Source of the DNA: Adlercreutzia equolifaciens DSM 19450
GTDB taxonomy: Bacteria; Actinomycetota; Coriobacteriia; Coriobacteriales; Eggerthellaceae
Reading direction: 5' to 3'
NCBI RefSeq assembly: GCF_000478885.1
Contig: NC_022567.1
Location: 1,674,001-1,738,000 of the forward strand
Length of the DNA: 64,000 bases
A program made the position numbers and the translations under genes. This document shows positions 7,713 through 16,711 of the stretch, piece by piece (the stretch's first letter is position 1; each line of letters opens with the position of its first letter). The notes under the pieces are model-generated. The model was not told the origin of the DNA, made no database searches, and was given only the letters and a program-made list of their open reading frames with translations.

Positions 7713-10454
7713 TTAGGAAATCTTCTCGACTTTGACGCGAACCGTCTGATCGAGCGCCGAGCAAATGTAGTCAAAACGCTTGGGATCATGGCCTGGCGCG
7801 AGGTGGGCGATAGGCGTTCCCTTGCCCTTGCTGCTCGGAATAAACTCCGAATGGGAGCCCCATGATCCGCAGATGACGGCCATGCATTCGGGATGGATCT
7901 TCTCCGAAGTCATGAGGATGCCCTCAACGGAGGAATCGTGCTGGCTGACGAGACGAATCTTATCGCCATCGGCAAGCCCCTTTTCCGAAGCCACGGCAGC
8001 GTTCATTTCCACAGCGTAAGCGTAAGGGTTGGACTCGTTAACCTCGTCGATATAGGGATTGCCGAGGCCCCACGAGTCGACATTGATGGAATCGGTGTAG
8101 TAAATGGGGAACAAGGTGAAATCGGGATCGGTCACCTCCCATTCCGTGCAAGGCTTCCAATCCGGGAACGGCTGATAGTCATCAGTTTCCCAATAGATAC
8201 CGAGCTCCTCAACGGTCTTTTCAATCTTCTCCTTCGCTTCAAACATGAAATCCCAGTACAACGGAACTTTACCGGGCGCATTGTTAGCCCAAATGTACAC
8301 CTCATCAACGTCGCGCGGATGCGTGTAGACGCCATGCTCTTTAAACCACTCGAAGTCATGCTCCTCGTCGACGAGACTCTTGGTAACGGAATTCGCGAAC
8401 GCCTCGAGGTCGAAAGGCTGATCCATGGGAACAGAGTATTCATCCTTAACCCGGTACACCATGTTCATAAGCCCAACGTAATTCGCGGTCATGCCCCTGC
8501 GATCGGCAAGATCGCCCATTATCTCGAAAATGGACTTCACGCCGTCCTTCGGCTCGACAACCGGCTGCATGATCGGATATGCCCACGGCACATCCAAGCC
8601 GCAGATCACCCGGTGGTTGAAGAACATGTGAGGCAAAGGATCGATTCGCTCGAGATAGTTCGCCTCAGGAAGGAACACATCATACAAGTAGGAGGATTCG
8701 TTGAGGAACAGGTCGACGCCCACGATGAAATCGAGATTCTTCAGCATTTCGATCTGCTCGTCATGGTTGCCCCACCATTTGATGGGATTGCAGCCGTAAA
8801 CAAGCGCGGCCTTGATAGGCTGAGTGCCGTACAAATCGGGATCGCACTGGGCCAGGTTGAAGAAATGCGCGTCCTCTCCGAGCGGCTGGAGGGCGAGCAT
8901 ACTCATATCGGTCGGCTTGTACTCCTCGATCGGCTTGCGCACGCGCTCGTAGTACGAGCCGGGATAGGCCATGAGCAGCGAAACGTCGTTCATGAAGCCG
9001 TCTTCCTCCCAAATTGAGGGACGGAATTGAACAACGTTCTCAGGGTCATCGGTAATGCCGTTGCAGGCGGGATCGAATCCGATAAGGCCTCCCACCGAGT
9101 TCGCGGCACCCACGATAACATTCAGCATGATGACAGCCCAGCAGGCATGGTAAGCATGCTTGTGCCGCGTCAGACCGGAGAACAGATCGACGCAAACGGG
9201 GCGGTAGGGCATAGTCACCCCGCCGACCTCGATGGTCTCGCCGATATGGGCAGCCTCGCCAAACTCTTTGGCGATCTGACGAATAGTAGCGGCGGGAACC
9301 GTAGTGATCTCTTCTTGATATTCAGGTGTATAGCGCGAAATATGGGCCTTGTAAAGGGTAAACGCCGTTGTGCAAGCAGCGCCATCAACCTCAAACGTGC
9401 CTTCCAGCACTGGCTGCACGCACTCGTCGTAGGGCTTGGCAGTATTGTCGGACGCATCCATGTAGAGCGCCTTGTTCGACTCGGGATGACGCAAGATGCG
9501 CTGCGTCTCATCGCTGACGAGAGCCGGGCCGTTCGTGCGGTTCGTTAGATACTCGGCATCGAAGATCCCCAGCTCGTTCACGAGGACGTTCGCCATTGCC
9601 AGCGCAGCAGCGGCGTCGGTGCTGGGACGTATCGGCACCCAAAGGTCAGCGGCTTCGGCGCCCGCCGACATATGAGGATCGAAGTTGACGAGACGCATCC
9701 CCTCCGCGCGACGCTTGGAGAAAAGCTCGGCCGTCATATTGAAGCCGTGACGCGTGGCAACGCCAGCATTGGTGCCGAACTGAATGAGGTAGTTGCAATA
9801 CTCGTAATCGGGCTTCGCGTTGCCCGCCCCCGTATAGATGTAGCTTACCTGGTGAACACCGGTGCCGCACAAATCGGCAATGGCATTAGCCGGCTCATAG
9901 GCGCCGTAGAGCGCACCGAGCGCCATGCCCTTGACCAAGCTGCCCGTTTGGCTAGCGACCATGGACATGCTCCCAAGAGCTCCGGGATATTCCGCAACTG
10001 CCTTCGAGAACGCCTCATCGACAAGATCGTACGCTTCGTCCCAGCTGATCTCGACCCAGCCCGGATCGATGTCGATCCCCTTTTCGGGATTCGTGCGCTT
10101 CATGGGTTTGGTGATACGGTTCGGATCGTACTGCTGCATGATGCCTGCGGCGCCTTTTCCACAAATGTGGCCATAGCCGATAGGGCTATCCGGATTGCCC
10201 GTCAACTCCACGATCACGCCATCGATAACATGCGCCTTGATCGAGCAGTTGTTGAAGCACATGTTGCAAGTGGTGGGAATCCATTCGCCCGCGTTCGGAT
10301 CGTAAGCCGTCTTCTCCGGCGAAGTGCTCGCCAGATCAGTCCCCTCCTTCTCTGCCGTGCCCGACGCACATCCCGCCAGTCCCGCAGTGAGAGCCGCAGC
10401 GCCGGCTCCTGCCACGAACCCTCGGCGACTGACGTTCAAGCCGTTCTCGCTCAT
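7713..10454 (-). CDS. Molybdopterin-dependent oxidoreductase, DMSO reductase family, Tat-exported
   Basis: The 913-aa catalytic subunit of the bis-MGD (DMSO reductase) family. The N-terminus has a Tat motif SRRGFVAG (9-16) and a lipobox-like LAGC ending at Cys29. A [4Fe-4S] site is formed by Cys63, Cys66, Cys70 and Cys98 (CNMCFNNC...GHICGKG). ADLCGTGVH at 193-201 offers Cys196 as a possible molybdenum ligand, which would place it with Cys-ligated members rather than Ser-type DMSO reductases. Gut Eggerthellaceae have many such enzymes, including catechol dehydroxylases and other reductases; the substrate here cannot be told from sequence. It forms an operon with the FeS subunit, and a palindrome-rich leader lies upstream. 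Confidence 0.92.
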   Translation of the reverse strand: MSENGLNVSRRGFVAGAGAAALTAGLAGCASGTAEKEGTDLASTSPEKTAYDPNAGEWIPTTCNMCFNNCSIKAHVIDGVIVELTGNPDSPIGYGHICGKGAAGIMQQYDPNRITKPMKRTNPEKGIDIDPGWVEISWDEAYDLVDEAFSKAVAEYPGALGSMSMVASQTGSLVKGMALGALYGAYEPANAIADLCGTGVHQVSYIYTGAGNAKPDYEYCNYLIQFGTNAGVATRHGFNMTAELFSKRRAEGMRLVNFDPHMSAGAEAADLWVPIRPSTDAAAALAMANVLVNELGIFDAEYLTNRTNGPALVSDETQRILRHPESNKALYMDASDNTAKPYDECVQPVLEGTFEVDGAACTTAFTLYKAHISRYTPEYQEEITTVPAATIRQIAKEFGEAAHIGETIEVGGVTMPYRPVCVDLFSGLTRHKHAYHACWAVIMLNVIVGAANSVGGLIGFDPACNGITDDPENVVQFRPSIWEEDGFMNDVSLLMAYPGSYYERVRKPIEEYKPTDMSMLALQPLGEDAHFFNLAQCDPDLYGTQPIKAALVYGCNPIKWWGNHDEQIEMLKNLDFIVGVDLFLNESSYLYDVFLPEANYLERIDPLPHMFFNHRVICGLDVPWAYPIMQPVVEPKDGVKSIFEIMGDLADRRGMTANYVGLMNMVYRVKDEYSVPMDQPFDLEAFANSVTKSLVDEEHDFEWFKEHGVYTHPRDVDEVYIWANNAPGKVPLYWDFMFEAKEKIEKTVEELGIYWETDDYQPFPDWKPCTEWEVTDPDFTLFPIYYTDSINVDSWGLGNPYIDEVNESNPYAYAVEMNAAVASEKGLADGDKIRLVSQHDSSVEGILMTSEKIHPECMAVICGSWGSHSEFIPSSKGKGTPIAHLAPGHDPKRFDYICSALDQTVRVKVEKIS

Positions 10455-10480
10455 GGTGTACCTCCCTCAAAATATAAGGG

Positions 10481-10513
10481 ATTCCCCTGCCCTCTGCAGA
10501 GGACATTCCCCTG
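10481..10513. promoter_or_regulatory. Direct repeats flanking a 12-bp palindrome upstream of the molybdoenzyme gene
   Basis: ATTCCCCTG (10481-10489) and ATTCCCCTG (10505-10513) flank the perfect palindrome CCTCTGCAGAGG (10491-10502), about 30-60 nt upstream of the molybdoenzyme start. The symmetry suggests a regulator-binding site; the regulator is unknown. Confidence 0.4.
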
Positions 10514-10619
10514 GCACCCTCAAATGCCTATTGTCAGGGTACACTACTCAACTATGACAATCAATAACTTAGACTATCCTATTTAGGAAATAATGCATTT
10601 CTTTTCGAGACGATGCGCC

Positions 10620-10641
10620 TTCTCGCAGTTGAATGCGAGAA
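10620..10641. promoter_or_regulatory. Perfect 8-6-8 inverted repeat upstream of the molybdoenzyme promoter region
   Basis: TTCTCGCA-N6-TGCGAGAA in the 289-bp gap between the SPFH gene and the molybdoenzyme. It has no T-run on the minus strand, so it reads better as an operator than as a terminator. The rest of the gap holds AT-rich sequence (about 10548-10600) suitable for the promoter, but no pair of hexamers stands out. Confidence 0.4.
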
Positions 10642-10743
10642 ACTGCGGTGTTTGCACACGCCGTAAATCAAACATCGCACAGGACGCATCCAGTCCGTAA
10701 CTCTGACACCGACGAAATTAGATCGGAACTGAACAACCGTGAG

Positions 10744-11676
10744 TTATTTCAAGAAACCATCGATGTTGTTGAAAGCCTCGCCGAAGGCACTTGGGGCGAT
10801 AACAAGGCCGCCCTTTTCTTTCACCGACTCGTAAATAAGGTTCATCGTACGCAACTGAAGCGCCTTGTCATTACGCTCGTAAACAGCCGCCGCCTCTACA
10901 AACATCTCAGAGATGTCCTTTTCCACCTCGGCGAGAAGCAAACGCGAGTTACGCTCTCGCTCAGCCTGGGCCTCTTTAGATAAAGCATCCTGTAATTCTG
11001 ACGGAACAGCGATATCGCGAATCTCCACCGAAACAACCGTGATGCCCCACGCACGCGTTTTCTCCTCGAGAATCTCTTTCACTTCGTTGTCCAATTGCTC
11101 GCGGCGCGTCGCCACCTCGGCGAGATTGATGCGACCCACCGCATCGCGCAGGGCGGTTTGAGCAGCCCACCATACCGCTGATGAATAATCTTCCACCTCC
11201 ACGCAGGCGTCTTTGGGATCCCAAACCATCCAGAACAGCACCGCATCGATGCCCAGCGGCACAAGGTCGGCCGTCACAGCCTCCTCGGCCGAAAACGGTG
11301 TGGTGATAATGCGCTGGTCAACTCGCGCAGCCACTGATTCGACAATAGGAACAACCACATATAATCCTGGTCCATCGATGCGATTGAACTTCCCTAGGCG
11401 CAGAACCACGACACGCTCCCACTGCGGAGCGATGCGAACGGTACTCGAGGCCACCAGGCCCACTGCTACGCCGCCCAAAAGGGCCACGGGCAGCGATGCG
11501 TTCCACACAAGGAACGCGAACAGACCGCCGGAAGTCAAGAAGAGCGCTATAGCGAACAGGTAAACGCTGTTACGCGACGTCTTTTTCGCCGTCGGCGCCG
11601 CCATAGACCCCGTCAATGCCTTAACGCGCGCAGGAACCTGCTCGGCCTCTCGCGCCTGCTTCGCCTTACTTCTCAC
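10744..11676 (-). CDS. SPFH-domain (stomatin/prohibitin/slipin-like) membrane protein
   Basis: A 310-aa protein with two closely spaced hydrophobic segments (about residues 39-58 and 62-80) followed by a slipin-type SPFH domain: QWERVVVLRLGKFNRIDGPG, then a region matching the D-x-R-x-x-TTPFSAEEAVTAD block and RREQLDNEVKEIL. The C-terminal half is a charged coiled coil. Slipins assemble in membrane microdomains and often scaffold or regulate membrane proteins. The start is a GTG with a GGGGGAG site, 22 nt after the GntR stop, so regulator and SPFH protein form one transcript. They sit between the NrfD subunit and the catalytic subunit of the molybdoenzyme, which suggests but does not prove a role for that complex. 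Confidence 0.85.
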   Translation of the reverse strand: MRSKAKQAREAEQVPARVKALTGSMAAPTAKKTSRNSVYLFAIALFLTSGGLFAFLVWNASLPVALLGGVAVGLVASSTVRIAPQWERVVVLRLGKFNRIDGPGLYVVVPIVESVAARVDQRIITTPFSAEEAVTADLVPLGIDAVLFWMVWDPKDACVEVEDYSSAVWWAAQTALRDAVGRINLAEVATRREQLDNEVKEILEEKTRAWGITVVSVEIRDIAVPSELQDALSKEAQAERERNSRLLLAEVEKDISEMFVEAAAVYERNDKALQLRTMNLIYESVKEKGGLVIAPSAFGEAFNNIDGFLK

Positions 11677-11698
11677 CCTTCTCCCCCTTGAACTGGTG

Positions 11699-12139
11699 CT
11701 AGGCTACTCCACCGAGCAGAATGAGCTGCTCGGACACAAGATCATGGATATCCTCCGCCGACATCCCTGCCGTGAGCGCCTGCTGGACAAAATCAACGGC
11801 GAGCGCTTCCACGTCGCCATCAACAACCGAAAGATGAGCGTTCTTGAGGTCGGAGACGTATGTTCCGCGGCCACGTTGGGTGTAGATGTAGCCATCGCGC
11901 TCAAGATCCTGGTACACCTTGTTCACAGTATTGTAATTGACTCCCAGCTGCACTGATAGCTCTCGAACCGATGGCAGTCTCTCACCTCGCTCGAACTTGC
12001 CTGACGATATCAAGTACACCAACCGCTTGCGAATTTGAATCCAGATAGGGACGACGCTCTTCTCGTTAATGCGAAAGTCGCTAATAGGATCGGCTTCCGC
12101 CTGTGCTGATATATTCGATGCTGTCTCCGCCATGCTCAT
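11699..12139 (-). CDS. Short GntR-family (YtrA-like) transcriptional regulator
   Basis: A 146-aa regulator. The winged helix spans about residues 30-98 (IWIQIRKRLVYLISSGKFERGERLPSVRELS, with the recognition helix VNYNTVNKVYQDLERDGY and the wing RGRGTYVS). A short helical tail of about 45 residues replaces the large ligand domain, as in the YtrA subfamily, whose members usually repress linked membrane-protein operons. The ATG follows AAGGA by 7 nt. A GTGATA-N9-TATCAC dyad directly upstream is the natural site for autoregulation. The gene is co-directional with NrfD upstream and SPFH downstream. Confidence 0.88.
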   Translation of the reverse strand: MSMAETASNISAQAEADPISDFRINEKSVVPIWIQIRKRLVYLISSGKFERGERLPSVRELSVQLGVNYNTVNKVYQDLERDGYIYTQRGRGTYVSDLKNAHLSVVDGDVEALAVDFVQQALTAGMSAEDIHDLVSEQLILLGGVA

Positions 12140-12157
12140 GGTATCGTCCTTCTCTAA

Positions 12158-12178
12158 GTGATAGCGTCATAGTATCAC
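12158..12178. promoter_or_regulatory. Probable GntR autoregulatory operator
   Basis: The inverted repeat GTGATA-N9-TATCAC lies 19 nt upstream of the GntR start. On the minus strand its centre contains TACTAT, which could serve as a -10 element, so binding would block the promoter. Confidence 0.5.
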
Positions 12179-12238
12179 AGAGGACGACGACAGCAAAGCA
12201 CCCTCTCGGCCTCTATGGCGCCGAAGGAGAAAGCCCCG

Positions 12239-13189
12239 CTAGTTCCAAAAGCCCAGTGCGCTCATGAACACAAGATTGAATCTTTCGGTAGCCATGAGAA
12301 GCGCCACTCGAAGGCACAAACCTCCCACCAACGCACAAGCACTCCCTAGCACCACAGCCACCGGCGCGGGCAGACGGCGACAGACAGCATCAACGGAGAA
12401 AGGCGCAACAAGCCCCATCATCACTACCCCAGCCCAAAACAGCGGTGCTATGTTCCCGCTCATCAGCGACTGAGCCGAGGTGCCCGCTGGCCCATCCGAG
12501 GCAAAGCAGCTGGCAAGAAAACCCGCTAAAACAAGTGCTTCGACGACGACGAAGACCATATCGAGCGGCAGCAGCGCATTGGTAGCCAGCTCCATGCCAG
12601 GCGAAGCCAAGCGGAAAAACGCCGTCACTATGAGCGCCGCGAGCCCGCACGCCAACGCTGAAGCCACGAAAAGCACGGGAACCCATCCTGTGTGAAGAAA
12701 GGGGAGCGAAGGATACATGGCGAGAAAGATGCCAGAATACACCACCACGAACAATGCCATTCCCATGGCCACCAAACTGCAGGCAAACTCGCACACACGC
12801 AGAACAACCTTCCCTGGAGCAAGCTCGTATTCATAGCCATCCCCTTCGCCGTCAGCAAGTGACCCCAGGACCAATGCGAGCGTGGCCATCACGCAAAATA
12901 CCAGAATAGCCCACGCACCCATGGAAAGAAGACTGGAGGTCGAAGCAAGAAAGAGGTGAAACACCCGATCGGGCACACCCAAGTCGAGAAAAAGAAAAAG
13001 CGCGCTCACCGCCACAAGCACCGGACCGAGGATCAAACCGGCATCGGTAACAGCGCTCACACGCTCAAACCATCCTCCCGCTGCACGAGGACGAAAGCGC
13101 AGAACCATATCGACGACGGCACCGATAAGAAACGCGCCGGCCCCCGTGCCAGCGAGAAACAGATACAGCGCGATGTAAATGCTTACCAT
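12239..13189 (-). CDS. NrfD/PsrC-type membrane anchor subunit of a molybdoenzyme
   Basis: A 316-aa integral membrane protein with about eight hydrophobic helices, beginning MVSIYIALYLFLAGTGAGAF, the typical start of NrfD/PsrC quinol-interacting subunits. Such subunits hand electrons from menaquinol to a DmsB-like FeS protein. The only matching partners in the window are the FeS and catalytic subunits at 7091-10454, which are separated from it by the GntR and SPFH genes. It begins 46 nt after the rnr stop with an AAGGG site and may also receive rnr read-through. Confidence 0.85.
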   Translation of the reverse strand: MVSIYIALYLFLAGTGAGAFLIGAVVDMVLRFRPRAAGGWFERVSAVTDAGLILGPVLVAVSALFLFLDLGVPDRVFHLFLASTSSLLSMGAWAILVFCVMATLALVLGSLADGEGDGYEYELAPGKVVLRVCEFACSLVAMGMALFVVVYSGIFLAMYPSLPFLHTGWVPVLFVASALACGLAALIVTAFFRLASPGMELATNALLPLDMVFVVVEALVLAGFLASCFASDGPAGTSAQSLMSGNIAPLFWAGVVMMGLVAPFSVDAVCRRLPAPVAVVLGSACALVGGLCLRVALLMATERFNLVFMSALGFWN

Positions 13190-13235
13190 ACTCGATTTCC
13201 CTTCCCCCTCGCAGCTCCCTCAACAACCCCATCCC

Positions 13236-15236
13236 TCAGCGTCTTCCGGCCAGCACGAACTCCAGGGAGGCGGTGGTCGCGTCGGCGCTCTTCAGCGTGA
13301 CGGCGACGCGCTGACCCAGCCGGTAGACCTTCCCCGACTCGTCGCCCACAAGCGTGTAGCGCACCGGGTCGAAGACGAAGTACTCGTCGCCCAAGGCCCG
13401 CACGGGAAGGATGCCCTCGGCCGTGCAATCGAGGCGCACGTAGAGCCCCCAGGCCGCCACGCCGGAGATCACGGCCGAGAAGGACTGGCCCACGAACGCG
13501 GCCAGGTACTCGACCATCTTCAGCTCCTGGGACTCGCGAGCCGCCGCCTCGGCCACCCGCTCCATGGCCGAGGAGTGCTCGGCGATCCAGGGAAGCGCCG
13601 CCACCTCCTGGTCGAATTTCTCCGGACGGCGCTCGAGCGCGGCGCGCAGCATACGGTGCACCACCAAATCGGGGTAGCGGCGGATGGGGCTCGTGAAATG
13701 GCAGTACGCCTCGCTGGCAAGCCCGTAATGACCCTGGTTCTCGGGCCGGTAGTCGGCCCTTTTCATGGCCCGCAGCAGAAGCGAGCTGACGAGCTCCCCC
13801 TCGCTGCGGAGCGCGCTTGCCGCCAAAATCTCTTGGATGACCTTCGGATCCCCCGCCACCAGACGCGCCTCCATGGGCTTTTCGAACCAATCGAACTCCT
13901 GGAACACGGGTATGAGCGAGCCCAAGGCATCGGAGGCCGGAGGTTCGTGGACGCGGTACAGGCAGGGAAAGCCGCGCCGCTCCAGGTAGCCGGCCACCGT
14001 CTCGTTGGCCAGGATCATGGCCTCCTCCACCAGGCGCGTGGCTTCGGTCTTGCGGCGCAGCGCGATGTCGGTCGGCCGTCCCTCCGCATCGAGGACCACC
14101 TTGGCCTCGGTCGTGGCGAAGTCGATGCCGCCGGCCCGGGCGCGGGCCGCCTCCCGGGCGCGGGCGAGCCGCGAGCATTCCACGAGCCGCCAGGCAATAT
14201 CGCCTCCGGCGGCGATGGCGGCCTTGTAGTCGATGAGGATGTCGTCGGCCTCGCCGTAGGAAAGGCGCGCGTCCGAGCGGATGAGAGCCGGGTACAGCGA
14301 GAAGCGCACGAGCTCTCCCTCATCGTTCAGGAACAGGTCGGCCGTCATGGAGCGCCGCTCGGCGCCGGGCGCGAGCGAGCACAGCTCGTCGGAAAGGGCC
14401 GGGGGCAGCATGGGGATGACGCGGTCGGCCAGATACACGCTCGTGGCACGCCGACGCGCGTCCAAATCGACCGAGGAGCCCCAGGGCACGTAGTGGCTCA
14501 CGTCGGCGATGTGCACGCCGAGCCGCCACAGCCCCTCTTCCTCCAAATAATCCAAGGACAGCGCATCGTCGAAATCTTTGGCGTCGGCCGGATCGATGGT
14601 GAAGGTGAAGCGGTCGCGCAAGTCGCGGTAGCCGGCGGCCAGGGCCCCTCCCGCGTCCAAGGTCGCCGCGGACGCGTCGGCCAGGGCCCCTTCCGAGAAC
14701 ACCGTCTCCAGCTTGTGGCGGCCGACGATGAGGTCGATGCCGGCCCCCGGCGCGTCGGAGGTATCGGCGAGCACCTCTTCCACAAAGCCCGTGGCGGCGC
14801 TGCGGCGCGTCGGGAACTGGGCGATGCGCACCCGCACGAGCGCCCCGTCGGGCACCTCGGGCGACTCGGCGCGCATGGTGAACACGTCGTAGGGAATGCG
14901 CGGATCGGCGGGAACCACCACTCCGAAGGGCTCGGCCACCTCGTAGCGCCCCACCAGCGTGTCGTGGGCCCGATCGACGACCGAAAGTACCCGGGCGGCG
15001 GGACGACCCGTCATATCCCCGTCGTCATCCGCGACTCGCCGCCCCTTCGATGCCCCGGCCCGCAGAGGCGCGATTTCCACCAGATCGCCGTCGAACGCGC
15101 CGGCGAGGCCCGAGGCGGGGATGAAGTACTCCCCCTCGGCCGTCTGCACGAAACCGAAGCCGCCGGCGCTCACGGTGAGAACGCCCCGGGGATTCGCCTT
15201 GGGGCGGCGGCGCGTGTGCTTCCTGTTGCGGCTCAC
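13236..15236 (-). CDS. rnr: Ribonuclease R (RNB-family 3'-5' exoribonuclease)
   Basis: A 666-aa processive 3'-5' exoribonuclease that degrades structured RNA. A basic N-terminus (SRNRKHTRRRPK) leads into cold-shock-like RNA-binding folds. The RNB catalytic domain contains TIDPADAKDFDDALSL (about residues 210-226), with the Asp cluster that binds magnesium. The family signature YCHFTSPIRRYPDLVVHR lies near 520-540 and a C-terminal S1 domain ends the protein. It is slightly shorter than E. coli RNase R (813 aa) but keeps all the domains. The start is GTG, after AAGGGAGATAGG. It sits directly downstream of the S41 peptidase gene. Confidence 0.94.
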   Translation of the reverse strand: MSRNRKHTRRRPKANPRGVLTVSAGGFGFVQTAEGEYFIPASGLAGAFDGDLVEIAPLRAGASKGRRVADDDGDMTGRPAARVLSVVDRAHDTLVGRYEVAEPFGVVVPADPRIPYDVFTMRAESPEVPDGALVRVRIAQFPTRRSAATGFVEEVLADTSDAPGAGIDLIVGRHKLETVFSEGALADASAATLDAGGALAAGYRDLRDRFTFTIDPADAKDFDDALSLDYLEEEGLWRLGVHIADVSHYVPWGSSVDLDARRRATSVYLADRVIPMLPPALSDELCSLAPGAERRSMTADLFLNDEGELVRFSLYPALIRSDARLSYGEADDILIDYKAAIAAGGDIAWRLVECSRLARAREAARARAGGIDFATTEAKVVLDAEGRPTDIALRRKTEATRLVEEAMILANETVAGYLERRGFPCLYRVHEPPASDALGSLIPVFQEFDWFEKPMEARLVAGDPKVIQEILAASALRSEGELVSSLLLRAMKRADYRPENQGHYGLASEAYCHFTSPIRRYPDLVVHRMLRAALERRPEKFDQEVAALPWIAEHSSAMERVAEAAARESQELKMVEYLAAFVGQSFSAVISGVAAWGLYVRLDCTAEGILPVRALGDEYFVFDPVRYTLVGDESGKVYRLGQRVAVTLKSADATTASLEFVLAGRR

Positions 15237-15293
15237 CCTATCTCCCTTCCCTTATGAGACGCGAAGGCGTCCGTGCGCGTTGCGCGGCCGATC

Positions 15294-16607
15294 CTAGGCC
15301 GCCGGAATGAGCGAGCGGGCGATGTCGATGCCGGTGGCCAGCTGGGAGTCCGCTCCATCCTCCCCCTCGCCGTTTACCACCCCCACCTGGGGCGCGATGC
15401 CCACGTTGTCGATGGGCTCGCCTTGGGGCGTGAGGTAGTAGGCGGCGGTGTAGCGCACGGCCCCGCCGAAGTCCAGCTCGCGCACCACCTGCACCGAGCC
15501 CTTGCCCATGCTCGTCTCCCCCACCACGTCGGCCCGCTCGTTGTCCTGCAGCGACGCGGCGAGCACCTCGGCGGCGGCGGCCGTGTAGCGGTTCACCACC
15601 ACGACAAGCGGCACGTCCTTGTACGGCGCGTCGCCCGCGGCCGATTTGGTGGTGGCCGGCCCGTCGTTGCCCTGAATCTGCACGAGGACGCCGGAGTTCA
15701 CGAACAGGCTCGCGATATCGACGGCCTGGGTGAGGTATCCGCCGGCGTTGTCCCGCAGATCGAGCACGATGGCCCCGGCCCCCTGCTCGACGAGCGATTT
15801 CGTCGCCTGATCCACCAATTCCGCGGCATTGCTCGAGATCTGGCGCACCTTCACGACGCCCACGCCGTCGGAAAGCGCGGTGGTGAGGTTCGCCTCCTCG
15901 TAGACCTTGCAGGTGAGCGTCGTGGTGAACTGCTCGCCGGTCTGGGCGTCCAGGCTCGCCGGGCGCATCCAGGTCACCGACACCGTCGCGCCCTCGTCTT
16001 TGGCCAGCGCGTTCACCACCTCGGTCATCGACCAGGCCGATACGTCCTCGCTGTCGATGGAGGTGAGGAAGTCGCCCTGTTGCACGCCTTTAGCCTCGGC
16101 CTCGGAGCCCTCGAAGACATCCGACACGTAGGCGCGCCCGTTGTAGTCGGCGAACACCACCCCGATGCCGGCGTAGCTGCGCTCGGTGGTCTCCTTGATG
16201 TAGGTGTTGTACAGATCGGGGTTGTAGTAGGTGGCATAGGGGTCGCCTGTGGACTTCATCAAGTCGTCGAGCATGGAATAGGTGGCCGATGTAAGGTCGA
16301 TCTCGTCCATGGAGTACGTGGAGAGGATGTCCTCCACATCGCCCACCCGGGCCGAGACGGACTCGAAGGTGTTGTTGGCCGCCGCGGCCGCAAGCGCCTC
16401 CCGCTCGCCATCGGAAACCGGGATGCCCCAGCTCGCCACCAGTTCGGTCTGGCTGCGCAGGGCGAAGCCCCCGACGAAGGAGACGGCGACGAGGATGACC
16501 GCGAGGAACACGCGGAGCAGCCCGTGGCTCGTCGCCTGATCAACCCGCCGCTCGCTGCGGGCCCGGGGGTTGGGGGTGAGATGCCGCCCGTTGCGTTCTT
16601 TGGCCAT
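15294..16607 (-). CDS. C-terminal processing peptidase, S41 family, membrane-anchored
   Basis: A 437-aa serine protease of the CtpA/Prc type. After a basic cytoplasmic start it has one transmembrane segment (LLRVFLAVILVAVSFVGGFA, about residues 30-50), a PDZ domain (GIGVVFADYNGRAYVSDVF... to about 200), and the peptidase core. The catalytic Ser is in GETSMGKGSVQ with the Lys a few turns on. Members trim exported or membrane proteins at their C-termini. The ATG at 16607 is supported by AAGGAG 5 nt upstream; an in-frame upstream start would contain that site. It is separated from ftsX by a terminator, so it begins a new unit that continues into rnr. Confidence 0.92.
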   Translation of the reverse strand: MAKERNGRHLTPNPRARSERRVDQATSHGLLRVFLAVILVAVSFVGGFALRSQTELVASWGIPVSDGEREALAAAAANNTFESVSARVGDVEDILSTYSMDEIDLTSATYSMLDDLMKSTGDPYATYYNPDLYNTYIKETTERSYAGIGVVFADYNGRAYVSDVFEGSEAEAKGVQQGDFLTSIDSEDVSAWSMTEVVNALAKDEGATVSVTWMRPASLDAQTGEQFTTTLTCKVYEEANLTTALSDGVGVVKVRQISSNAAELVDQATKSLVEQGAGAIVLDLRDNAGGYLTQAVDIASLFVNSGVLVQIQGNDGPATTKSAAGDAPYKDVPLVVVVNRYTAAAAEVLAASLQDNERADVVGETSMGKGSVQVVRELDFGGAVRYTAAYYLTPQGEPIDNVGIAPQVGVVNGEGEDGADSQLATGIDIARSLIPAA

Positions 16608-16639
16608 GGCCGCTCCTTGCACGTGACTCCGTCAATCTG

Positions 16640-16683
16640 AAAAGCGCGACCCCCTCGGCTCATCAGTGCCGCGGGGGTCGCGC
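16640..16683 (-). terminator. Rho-independent terminator after ftsX
   Basis: GCGCGACCCCC (16644-16654) and GGGGGTCGCGC (16673-16683) form an 11-bp perfect stem, followed on the minus strand by TTTT. It ends the ftsEX transcript 29 nt after the ftsX stop. Confidence 0.88.
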
Positions 16684-16711
16684 CGACGTTCCAAACCTTT
16701 AAGACAAGATT

